Of a stretch of 12,016 bases of DNA, positions 1 through 6,515 are shown one piece after another. The translations under genes were made by a program, and so were the position numbers. Position 1 is the stretch's first letter. Each line of letters begins with the position of its first letter. The notes beneath the pieces are model-generated. The model ran no database searches. It was given only the letters and a program-made list of their open reading frames with translations, and was not told the DNA's origin. Source of the stretch: Deltaproteobacteria bacterium (GTDB taxonomy: Bacteria > Myxococcota > Polyangia > Polyangiales > B10-G4); assembly GCA_019312705.1 (NCBI GenBank), contig JAFDCW010000060.1, forward strand, positions 1 through 12,016, given 5' to 3'.

Positions 1-962
1 GCGTCGAGCACGGGGTCCGGGGCGAGGGACAGTGAGACAATCGTCTCCGGCCGCACCCAAGGCGCGACGCTCGTCTGCCCGTCCTCGAAGGGCCGGAGTG
101 CGCGGTCGAGAGCCTCGGCCGATTGGTATCGATGATCTGGCTCGTATTCGAGGCACCGCTCGACCACTTCGACGATGGGCCCCAGGTCGCGGCGGGTCAC
201 CGTCAACCGGTCCCGCTGATTGCTCATCAGGCGGGGCAGCAACTCCTCGAGCCGACCGCGCCCGAACGGGGGCGCGCCGGTCAGCAGCGTATGGAGAATG
301 GCGCCAACACAATACAGGTCGGCTCGCGCATCGATGGGGTCTCCGAAGGCTTGCTCCGGCGCCATGTACGACGGAGTCCCGATCATCAGTCCGGTCACCG
401 TCAGCTTCTCGTAGGCCTTGCTGCCGACGAAGCGAGCAATGCCGAAGTCCACGACCGTGACGTGCCGCCTGCCCTCGCGCTCGGTCACCATGACATTCGC
501 CGGCTTGATGTCGCGATGCACCACGCCCACTTCGTGAGCTGCGGCGAGAGCGGCGACGATCTGTCGGGCGATGCCTACCGCGTCGACCCGGGAGAGGCCG
601 TCCACCCGCCGCACCAGCGCCGAGAGCGTCTCTCCTTCGATCAGTTCCATGGCAAGCCAAACGGTGCCGTCTGCATCGACCCCGGACGCGACGGCGCGCA
701 CCACGTGGGGGTGGGCGAGCAGGCCGATGACCTCCGATTCGCGGCGAAAGCGCGCGAGGTGCCTTTCTTCCTTGGCCAGCTGAGGACGCAGGAGCTTCAT
801 CGCCACGCGTTCACCGGTGAGGCGATCGTGGGCTTCGAATACGGCGCCCATCCCGCCCTCTCCGAGCGAGCGCTGGAGCAAGAAGCGCTCCCCAATCATC
901 GCTCCGATGGAGGAACTGGCTGTAGGCCCGCCCATCGCTGGAGCATAGCCGCTCGAGGCCAT
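1..962 (-). CDS. Ser/Thr protein kinase, Hanks type (3' end beyond window)
   Basis: This is a cytoplasmic eukaryotic-type kinase that phosphorylates Ser/Thr on unknown proteins. About 320 residues are visible, with a complete set of catalytic motifs counted from the ATG at 962: glycine loop GEGGMGAVFEA (about 34-44), Lys56 in AMKLL, catalytic loop HRDIKPAN (149-156), DFG (172-174) and GTPSYMAPE (195-203). It is an RD kinase with the usual Lys in the catalytic loop. The kinase domain ends near residue 290; the frame then runs off the left edge, so any C-terminal sensor or membrane segment is unseen. I chose ATG 962 because the only in-frame codons upstream lead to the TGA that ends the preceding lipoprotein (987-989); ATG 935 is an alternative. 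No clear Shine-Dalgarno sequence precedes either start; a run of eight C lies at 974-967. It is probably the third gene of an operon with the lipoprotein and the transporter. Family assignment is secure; substrate and signal are unknown. Confidence 0.93.
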   Translation of the reverse strand, partial: MASSGYAPAMGGPTASSSIGAMIGERFLLQRSLGEGGMGAVFEAHDRLTGERVAMKLLRPQLAKEERHLARFRRESEVIGLLAHPHVVRAVASGVDADGTVWLAMELIEGETLSALVRRVDGLSRVDAVGIARQIVAALAAAHEVGVVHRDIKPANVMVTEREGRRHVTVVDFGIARFVGSKAYEKLTVTGLMIGTPSYMAPEQAFGDPIDARADLYCVGAILHTLLTGAPPFGRGRLEELLPRLMSNQRDRLTVTRRDLGPIVEVVERCLEYEPDHRYQSAEALDRALRPFEDGQTSVAPWVRPETIVSLSLAPDPVLD

Positions 963-986
963 TCCCGGGGGGGGCCAGCTACGGAA

Positions 987-1766
987 TCAGCCGACGCTCA
1001 ACGTGCGCGCTTCTCCGTCCGGTGCGTCGATCACGTATTCCCCCGCCTCGAGCGGCGGCAGCAAGCACCGCACGCGGCGGCCGATGCCCACGCAATCGGC
1101 CGTTTCCTCCGCGTCACGCATGCGGATCAAAACGCGCGGCGTCTCTGTCGGGCCCATCGTGCCGCCATCTTCGATCGTGACCACGCACGCATCGGGCCGC
1201 GGAGTGTCGAGGTCCATGAGCATCGCGACGTCGAAGACCTGCGCTTCGCCCGCGGAGATACGCGACGGGAGGCCGAAGGTCGGCCCGGCGCCGGTTTCGC
1301 ACTCACCACCAAATGTCCAACAGCTCGCGCCCACCGAGCTGTCGTAGGGGATGTGGAGCATGAGCTCGTCGCGTGCGTCGATGCGGACGAGGAAGGAGCC
1401 GACGCTTTCGATCGGGAGGTCGCAGGTGGCCGTGCCGACCGGACGCGCGACGGTGTCGCAGCTCGGGCCCTCGTCGGGCTCGGTCACCGACGACGTCGAG
1501 ACCTCGATGATCGGCGCACCATCCATCGGCCACTCGGGGCCCGCCACGTCGCACGCATCCACCGGCGTCGCCTCGTGACAGTCCGCCATGCGGTAGAGCG
1601 TGAGACTCTTCGGGTAGATGGCGGCCGCGCTCAGTGAACAGATGCCGGTGACCGACGGGCCCGTCCTCGCCACGCCTGCCGGATCGCGCCCGTCTGGCGC
1701 ACCGTGGTCGAGGAAGCAGCCGCTAGCGAAGAGCAGGCACGGGAGGAGGCACACGCTGGCACGCAT
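987..1766 (-). CDS. Cys-containing secreted lipoprotein, function unknown
   Basis: A 259-residue protein with a short lipoprotein signal peptide: basic Arg2, a hydrophobic stretch and lipobox FASGC with the lipidated Cys at residue 17. The mature part carries ten further cysteines spread along its length, suggesting disulfides outside the cytoplasm. No catalytic motif or named domain is recognisable; the many beta-type segments (LVRIDA, MLHIPY, VLIRM, GEYVIDA) suggest a beta-sandwich, which is inference. The ATG at 1766 has no good Shine-Dalgarno sequence; the bases just upstream are C-rich. It starts 36 bp after the transporter stop and ends 24 bp before the kinase start, in the same direction, so the three are likely co-transcribed. 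A lipoprotein next to a Ser/Thr kinase could be an envelope partner or sensor, but nothing in the sequence shows this. Confidence 0.85.
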   Translation of the reverse strand: MRASVCLLPCLLFASGCFLDHGAPDGRDPAGVARTGPSVTGICSLSAAAIYPKSLTLYRMADCHEATPVDACDVAGPEWPMDGAPIIEVSTSSVTEPDEGPSCDTVARPVGTATCDLPIESVGSFLVRIDARDELMLHIPYDSSVGASCWTFGGECETGAGPTFGLPSRISAGEAQVFDVAMLMDLDTPRPDACVVTIEDGGTMGPTETPRVLIRMRDAEETADCVGIGRRVRCLLPPLEAGEYVIDAPDGEARTLSVG

Positions 1767-1802
1767 GGGGGGCCGTTCAGCAAGACGTATGCCGGCGCTG
1801 GC

Positions 1803-3551
1803 TCAGTCGTCCTCTTCACCGCTAGAGCTCGCCGCCGGCACCACGTCCTCTTCGCCCTGACCCTGCGGCAACCACTCGGGCTTGAGGCGCTGAATGACCA
1901 TGTAGAGGGCCATCATCGCCGAGAAGATGGCCGCCCACTGGAGGCCGTAGGTGAACCACGAGAGGCCAAAGACGATGAGGATCAAGAGGAAGGGCTCGCC
2001 CTGCACCTTGAAGCGCGTGATGACGTCAAAGGCGATCAAGCCGCCCATCGAGGCCAGCCCGATGATCGCGAAGTGCGTCCAAATCGTCGAGGGATCGTAG
2101 GTCGCGAAGAGCATCTCCTGCGCTTGCCAGACGCTCTGGTCGGTCAGCTCGGCGAGGCGCGGCATCACGTCGGACTTCGCCAGTTCGGTGACGGCTTCAC
2201 CGTTTTGACCGAGCTCGTCGACGAGGTGACGACGCGCGAGGACGACCTTGTCGCCGTTGGCTTCGTACATCTCACCGGCGATCAGCGCCCCGAGGGCCCA
2301 TCCGATGCCGCCCGTCGCGTTGACGTAGCCGAGGTACATGCCCTTACGCCCGGGGGGCGCGATGCTGGAGAAGTAGCGCATCTTGGTCGGGCTGCTCATC
2401 AGCTCCCCGATCGAGAAGGACGCGATGCAGAAGATGATCCACCAGCCGTTGTTGGACACGCCGAGGCCGTAGATCGCCGCAGCCGCGATGAGGATACCGG
2501 ACACCATCGCCGTCATCGACCGCACCTTGCCGGTGAGGAAGCCGATGGCGAACGCCAGGGTCATGCACATGCCCGCGTTGATGTTGATCATGTGCTCGGG
2601 GGGCACGAGGCCATTCCAGGCCGCCGGCAACTCGGACCCGAAGAGGCCGAAGAGCGGGGCCACCAGGCTCTCGGAGAGCCCGCGGCTATCGACCCAGTCG
2701 TCGATGTAGTTGGGCAGGAGATCGAAGAGCTGGAAGAACATCGCCCAGAAACCGGAGAAGATGACCAAGAAGCCCATCAACCGCGGCTCGCAGATGCCGA
2801 TGAACGACTCCCAGAGCACCTTCAAGGAGCCGAGGAAGCCGGCCCCTTCGACAATCGTGGTCTCCTCCTGTTCGGGCTCCGGGAAGGTCATGAGCACGAG
2901 CCAGTTGACCGCGACGATGACGGCGCAGGAGATGAAGACGTAGCGCCAAGACATGAGGCGCATCGCGCCGGCGAGATAGGGCCCGAGGAAGCCGCCGACG
3001 TTAACGACCTGGTAAAAGACCGACCACCCGAGGGAGGCGTTCGACGTCTTGAGTTGGAGGGCGATGATCGGCTGAATGCCCGGCTTGAAGATCGCGGTGC
3101 CCAGGGCGAGCAGGCAGGCGCCCGCCAAGAACCATCCGTAGACGTGGCCATGGCCCGCGACGCCGACACTCGCGCCGGCGCTGGTCATAGACCCGAGCTC
3201 GATGGCATAGGCCATCACCAAGTAGCCGGCGATCTTGACGGCGATGCTGACGCCGACCGTCACTTTGTAGCCGTAGCGGTCGGCGTAGCCGCCGGTGAAG
3301 ATGGGCACGAAGGACTGCACCGCCGCCCACCAGGCGAAGATCATCCCCTTTTCGACTTGGGTGAACTCGGGCCCGCCCTCTTCGAGGGCCACGACGATGT
3401 AGAGGGCGACGACGGCGCGCAGGCCGTAATAGGCCAAGCGCTCGATCATCTCCATCGAGTTGCCGATCCAGAAGACCCGGCTAAAGGCCCTGAATTGGTC
3501 GCCGAGACTTTGAGCTTCGGTGGTAACTGCCACGGATTTTTCGCCTGCCAT
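1803..3551 (-). CDS. POT/PTR2-family (MFS) peptide transporter-like protein
   Basis: A 582-residue polytopic inner-membrane protein, probably a proton-coupled importer of di- or tripeptides or related small solutes. In the first helix, residues 34-43 (EMIERLAYYG) match the ExxERxxYYG signature of the proton-dependent oligopeptide transporter family. It is followed by an MFS motif-A-like loop GGYADRYGYK (87-96), a POT-like segment FKPGIQPI, and FYQVVNVGGFLGP resembling the family's FYxxxNxG motif. It is longer than usual bacterial members (commonly about 450-500 residues): there is a charged, non-membrane insert at about residues 430-490 and a Glu/Asp-rich C-terminal tail. The frame extends upstream to 3614, but ATG 3551 gives the typical start and is preceded by a run of seven G (3563-3557) five bases away that could serve as ribosome-binding site. 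It heads a likely three-gene operon and is divergent from the DUF4336 gene. The family is fairly sure, the substrate unknown. Confidence 0.88.
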   Translation of the reverse strand: MAGEKSVAVTTEAQSLGDQFRAFSRVFWIGNSMEMIERLAYYGLRAVVALYIVVALEEGGPEFTQVEKGMIFAWWAAVQSFVPIFTGGYADRYGYKVTVGVSIAVKIAGYLVMAYAIELGSMTSAGASVGVAGHGHVYGWFLAGACLLALGTAIFKPGIQPIIALQLKTSNASLGWSVFYQVVNVGGFLGPYLAGAMRLMSWRYVFISCAVIVAVNWLVLMTFPEPEQEETTIVEGAGFLGSLKVLWESFIGICEPRLMGFLVIFSGFWAMFFQLFDLLPNYIDDWVDSRGLSESLVAPLFGLFGSELPAAWNGLVPPEHMININAGMCMTLAFAIGFLTGKVRSMTAMVSGILIAAAAIYGLGVSNNGWWIIFCIASFSIGELMSSPTKMRYFSSIAPPGRKGMYLGYVNATGGIGWALGALIAGEMYEANGDKVVLARRHLVDELGQNGEAVTELAKSDVMPRLAELTDQSVWQAQEMLFATYDPSTIWTHFAIIGLASMGGLIAFDVITRFKVQGEPFLLILIVFGLSWFTYGLQWAAIFSAMMALYMVIQRLKPEWLPQGQGEEDVVPAASSSGEEDD

Positions 3552-3608
3552 AGTGACCCCCCCAAATTGGGCGCGCGGGACCGTAGCAGACCCGGTACCG
3601 TGGCGCCC

Positions 3609-4313
3609 ATGCAACGCCTCACGAGCTTCGGTGAGCGGCTATCGCTTGCCGACGGGCCCACGGTCGACTTCTTCAGCGTGCCCTACCCCACGCGCATGGC
3701 GGTGGCCGAGCTCGACGGCGGGCTATGGGTGTGGTCCCCGGTCGAACTCGACGAGGACCTCGAACGCGAGGTGCGCGCCCTCGGGGACGTGCGGTGGGTC
3801 GTCTCGCCCAACAAGATCCACCACCTCTTCATCGGTCCCTGGCTCGAGGCCTTCCCGGAAGCCAGCGCTTTCGGTCCGCCAGGCCTCGCAGCGCGGCGCG
3901 AAGACCTCGCCTTCGCCGGGGAACTCACGGACACCCCGGACGAGGGTTGGGCCCACGATATCGACCAGGTGATCGTCGGGGGCAGCCCCGTCATGGACGA
4001 GGTGCTCTTCTTCCACCGCCCCTCGTCGACGTGCATCGTCGGGGACCTCATCCAACGCCACGACCCCGAATCCTTCGATGGCTGGAGGCGCGCGATGATG
4101 AAGCTCGACGGCATGGTCGGGCCCGCGGGCTCGACCCCGCGGGAATGGCGTGCGTCATTCTTTCGCCGCGGCGAAGCCCGGGAGGCCCTCGACAAGGCCC
4201 TCGGCTGGCAGCCCGAGCGCCTGGTGATCGCCCACGGCGCCTGCGCGGCCGTTGGGGGGACCGAGGTGCTCGAGACGGGGCTGCATTGGATCACGAGGGC
4301 GTGGCCGGCGTGA
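3609..4313 (+). CDS. DUF4336 family protein (metallo-beta-lactamase-like fold)
   Basis: A 234-residue soluble protein that I recognise as DUF4336, a family of unknown biochemical role whose pattern resembles the metallo-beta-lactamase fold. Visible hallmarks are the N-terminal strand region GGLWVWSPVEL (37-47), SPNKIHHLFIGPWLEAFPEA (66-85) with His71/His72, FFHRPSSTCIVGDLI (134-148) with Asp146, and VIAHGA (206-211) with His209 near the C-terminus. These His/Asp residues are at positions expected for metal ligands, but not every classic HxHxDH ligand is present, so catalysis is not assured. There is no signal peptide, so it is probably cytoplasmic. I chose ATG 3609; GTG 3600 is in frame and also possible. 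The frame stays open far upstream, antisense to the transporter gene, but that part is not coding. It is divergent from the transporter (57 bp gap) and convergent with the ferritin-like lipoprotein gene (12 bp gap). Confidence 0.88.
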   Translation: MQRLTSFGERLSLADGPTVDFFSVPYPTRMAVAELDGGLWVWSPVELDEDLEREVRALGDVRWVVSPNKIHHLFIGPWLEAFPEASAFGPPGLAARREDLAFAGELTDTPDEGWAHDIDQVIVGGSPVMDEVLFFHRPSSTCIVGDLIQRHDPESFDGWRRAMMKLDGMVGPAGSTPREWRASFFRRGEAREALDKALGWQPERLVIAHGACAAVGGTEVLETGLHWITRAWPA

Positions 4314-4325
4314 ACGTCGGGCGCG

Positions 4326-5741
4326 TCAGGCGGCGCGCTCGTCGCTCCAAAGGTCCTCGGCGAGGCGGTCCACCAGCGCCACCGCGGCCTCGGCGGTCGG
4401 GACGCCCGCCACGCGAACCAGGTCGGCATCCGGCGTGCACTGCATCTCGGCGCGCAGCTCGATGACGGCCCGGGCACGGGCCCGCCGCACACCGGTGCGC
4501 TCTTCATCAGTCAAGCGAGTGTGCAGCCACTCGGCGATCTCCCACGACAAGGCGGCGTGGCGGGTTTCGTCCTCGGCGATGACCGTGAGGGCCTCGGAGA
4601 CCTCGGCGTCGCCGGCGGCGGCTGCCTGGTGGGTGCCGATGAGGGCACCGAAGGTCTCGCGTACGCAACCCTCGGTCGCGTTGTCGAGAGCGATATCGTA
4701 GAGCGAGCGCACGGGCTGGGGCGTCACCTTCGCGGGGGCCGGCTCGGCGCCGAAGCGCCGGGCGATGCGAGTCATGGTCGCCGTGTGGCGGACTTCGTCC
4801 TCGGCGGCCTCGCGGGCCGCGCGGACCAACGCGGGGGGCGCTCCGTGGGAGTGAAGCTCGTGGCCGAGGACCTGGAACGCGGTGACCGCGCTCTCTTCGA
4901 GGTGGGCAATCTCGGCGAAAAACGCCGCGACCTTGGTCTTGCCGTTCGCCTCGCCGGCGTCGACCAAGCCGATCGGGCGGCGCCCGACGCAGACCCCGGG
5001 TGTGCTGCTGGTGACCTCCGAGTGCAGGACGGTGATCTCAGCGCCGGGGCTCACGTGCAGCAGGTAGGTCGTCGTCTCGATGGGATCACAGTCCGCGGTC
5101 ATGCGCGTCCCGACCACCTCCCAACCATCCGCGAGCTCGCGCACGGCCCCGGCGGAGATGTCGCTGCAGCTCACGTTGTAGCCCGCGTGCCATGCGACGA
5201 GGACCGCCTCCTGGGCCGTATTGACGTCCCCGAGGAACGCGGCGACCTCGCTCGCGCTTTGGTAGCGAGTCACGGTGTCGCCGTCCGTGGTGACGAGGTG
5301 TTGACCGGAAACCATGGAGCTCTCCGCCACCGCCACTGCGCAGGCCGGGGCATCCGCGGCGCCGCCGCAGCGTACGCCGACCTCGTCGACGAGATCCCCT
5401 TCGCCGACGAAGAAGCCCATGCTCCACGCGGCGAGGTAGTCGTAGTTGGTCACCGCGGGATCGATCTCGTGCACGACCGACGGGCGCTCCGTGGCGTCGC
5501 AAAGGGGCGGCAGGAAGCCGTCCTCACCGGGGTTGGTCGGAAAGTGCGAATCCGCGCAGCCGGAAGACAGCGCCAGACCCGCGGCGAGGGAGGCTCCGGC
5601 GAGACCGCGGAAGTAGCGCCCGAGAGTCGTCGCGCGGTTCTTACGGATGAGCCGCTGAAGGGCGCCCCGGGACGAGGAAGCGGAACCAGGTTGAGCTGCG
5701 CGTGCGCGGGCGGCGCGAGAGGTGGCCGAACGATGAGTCAT
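4326..5741 (-). CDS. Lipoprotein with C-terminal di-iron ferritin-like domain
   Basis: A 471-residue protein counted from ATG 5741. Residues 31-61 form a basic-then-hydrophobic segment ending in lipobox LSSGC (Cys62), so it should be lipid-anchored outside the cytoplasm. Residues about 63-270 are an unrecognised domain with several cysteines. Residues about 272-405 hold the four-helix ferritin-like pattern: Glu282/283, then E316-V-R-H319, then Glu357/Glu362, then E392-T-R-H395, that is two ExxH motifs in the rubrerythrin-like E...ExxH...E...ExxH order expected for a di-iron site. It may handle iron, peroxide or oxygen at the envelope; that is inference. The start is odd. The frame opens with TTG at 5771, but ATG 5741 leaves a long Ser/Arg-rich stretch of about 40 residues before the signal segment, and no ATG, GTG or TTG lies between. 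A sigma-54-like element at 5756-5771 would place transcription start only about 3 bases before this ATG. Confidence 0.85.
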   Translation of the reverse strand: MTHRSATSRAARARAAQPGSASSSRGALQRLIRKNRATTLGRYFRGLAGASLAAGLALSSGCADSHFPTNPGEDGFLPPLCDATERPSVVHEIDPAVTNYDYLAAWSMGFFVGEGDLVDEVGVRCGGAADAPACAVAVAESSMVSGQHLVTTDGDTVTRYQSASEVAAFLGDVNTAQEAVLVAWHAGYNVSCSDISAGAVRELADGWEVVGTRMTADCDPIETTTYLLHVSPGAEITVLHSEVTSSTPGVCVGRRPIGLVDAGEANGKTKVAAFFAEIAHLEESAVTAFQVLGHELHSHGAPPALVRAAREAAEDEVRHTATMTRIARRFGAEPAPAKVTPQPVRSLYDIALDNATEGCVRETFGALIGTHQAAAAGDAEVSEALTVIAEDETRHAALSWEIAEWLHTRLTDEERTGVRRARARAVIELRAEMQCTPDADLVRVAGVPTAEAAVALVDRLAEDLWSDERAA

Positions 5742-5755
5742 GCAGGCAGTGTCTC

Positions 5756-5771
5756 GCAACCGCTGTGCCAA
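5756..5771 (-). promoter_or_regulatory. Candidate sigma-54 promoter (-24/-12)
   Basis: Read on the minus strand, TTGGCAC is followed by five bases (AGCGG) and TTGC, an exact match to the core sigma-54 pattern TGGCAC-N5-TTGC. It lies directly upstream of the ferritin-like lipoprotein gene and points at it. The expected transcription start is about position 5744, which leaves almost no leader before ATG 5741. Either the mRNA is nearly leaderless or the match is fortuitous. The neighbouring lipoprotein gene has the same core, which raises confidence. A direct repeat of TTCGCGG lies just upstream (about 5787-5802) and could be an activator site, though it is close for one. Confidence 0.5.
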
Positions 5772-5836
5772 TGCGACCTATGCAATTTCGCGGGAATTCG
5801 CGGCCTGTGCGACACACGGTGGCACATAGGCGCGCG

Positions 5837-6394
5837 TCAGGCCCCGCCCACCTGGACGGTGAGCCCGGTCGTGCCCTCGCCGGTGCAACTACCGGACATC
5901 AGCGAAGACTCGAGGCAACCGCAGGTCAGGTCACCGAGGCACGCATCGGGCAGCGGCAAGCACTGGTAGGTGTCGGGGTCCTCGGTGTCGGAGAGCATAT
6001 GCTCACAATACTGGTCGACGGAGGTACATCGACCCGCATCGCCGCACTCATGGCAGGGAGCCGGGTGAGCCTCGAGGTTCGACCACGTGCCGCCAACGCA
6101 GACCAGTACATTACAGAAAGTACACGGGTCCGGGGAGCACTCACCGCAGCTCTGGCCTTCGACGGGGCAGGCCGTGCCCTCGGCAGCGGCGGGGTCCCGG
6201 GGACACGCAGGCATGGCGCCGTCGACGGCCGCGTCCCCCGGCGTAGCATCGGGCGCGTCCGCGTCGGCGCCAGCATCCGCATGGGCGACGTCGGCGTCGG
6301 TTTGCCGGCCGTGACTGTCGCTGCAGGCCGCCAGAGTACCGAGCGCGAAGAGGCCAACGAACAAGAAGGAAGTGAGCGGTGCTAGGGGTCGCAT
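5837..6394 (-). CDS. Cys-rich lipoprotein with Asp/Ala-rich linker
   Basis: A 185-residue lipoprotein. The signal peptide (residues 1-23) ends in lipobox LAAC with Cys24. Residues about 29-60 are a low-complexity Asp/Ala-rich linker (DADVAHADAGADADAPDA) of the kind common in exported proteins of Myxococcota. The rest carries 16 cysteines, with close pairs such as CGEC, CTFC, CHEC and CGC, suggesting a small disulfide-rich or metal-binding domain. No named family is recognised. ATG 6394 was chosen over the longer frame (to 6472) because it gives a canonical signal peptide and has a GGAG Shine-Dalgarno sequence five bases upstream. It lies 95 bp upstream of the ferritin-like lipoprotein gene, same strand, and both have sigma-54-like promoters. 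It is divergent from the HExxH protein gene. Confidence 0.85.
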   Translation of the reverse strand: MRPLAPLTSFLFVGLFALGTLAACSDSHGRQTDADVAHADAGADADAPDATPGDAAVDGAMPACPRDPAAAEGTACPVEGQSCGECSPDPCTFCNVLVCVGGTWSNLEAHPAPCHECGDAGRCTSVDQYCEHMLSDTEDPDTYQCLPLPDACLGDLTCGCLESSLMSGSCTGEGTTGLTVQVGGA

Positions 6395-6399
6395 GAGGT

Positions 6400-6403
6400 C
6401 TCC
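6400..6403 (-). promoter_or_regulatory. Ribosome-binding site for Cys-rich lipoprotein
   Basis: GGAG on the minus strand, five bases before ATG 6394. It decides the start of the Cys-rich lipoprotein against the longer open frame. Confidence 0.6.
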
Positions 6404-6446
6404 GTGTGCCGGATGGTGCCAAAGAGGACGGCTGGGTCTCGGCCAC

Positions 6447-6461
6447 GCAACGAGCGTGCCA
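6447..6461 (-). promoter_or_regulatory. Candidate sigma-54 promoter (-24/-12)
   Basis: On the minus strand TGGCAC, five bases (GCTCG), then TTGC: an exact core match to the sigma-54 -24/-12 element, including the frequent G after TGGCAC. The predicted transcription start is near 6435, giving a leader of about 41 bases that contains the GGAG ribosome-binding site before ATG 6394. The geometry is what a real promoter would need, so it is the better of the two candidates. A sigma-54 promoter requires an enhancer-binding activator; none is encoded in this window. Confidence 0.65.
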
Positions 6462-6515
6462 CGGCCGACCACGAATCCGTTGGAGCTGGCGGCCGCCGCG
6501 CGCTAGAGCGGCGTT

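Noticed and set aside
123..1637. 504-residue open frame on the plus strand
   Set aside because: It is antisense to the kinase and the lipoprotein, is rich in Arg/His/Asp with no domain, and is the usual shadow frame of GC-rich coding DNA.
1704..3608. Upstream two-thirds of an 869-residue plus-strand open frame
   Set aside because: It is antisense to the transporter; only the part from 3609 on (DUF4336) shows a protein family.
5769..5771. TTG start for the ferritin-like lipoprotein
   Set aside because: This TTG lies inside the sigma-54 -24 element and adds ten residues with no gain; ATG 5741 is preferred although not ideal.
4521..5969. 482-residue plus-strand open frame
   Set aside because: Antisense to the ferritin-like lipoprotein, whose signal peptide and ExxH motifs show the true strand.
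6400..6425. A further TTGGCAC on the minus strand upstream of the Cys-rich lipoprotein (about 6414-6420)
   Set aside because: Five bases later the sequence is GGCA, not TTGC, so it lacks the -12 part of a sigma-54 promoter.
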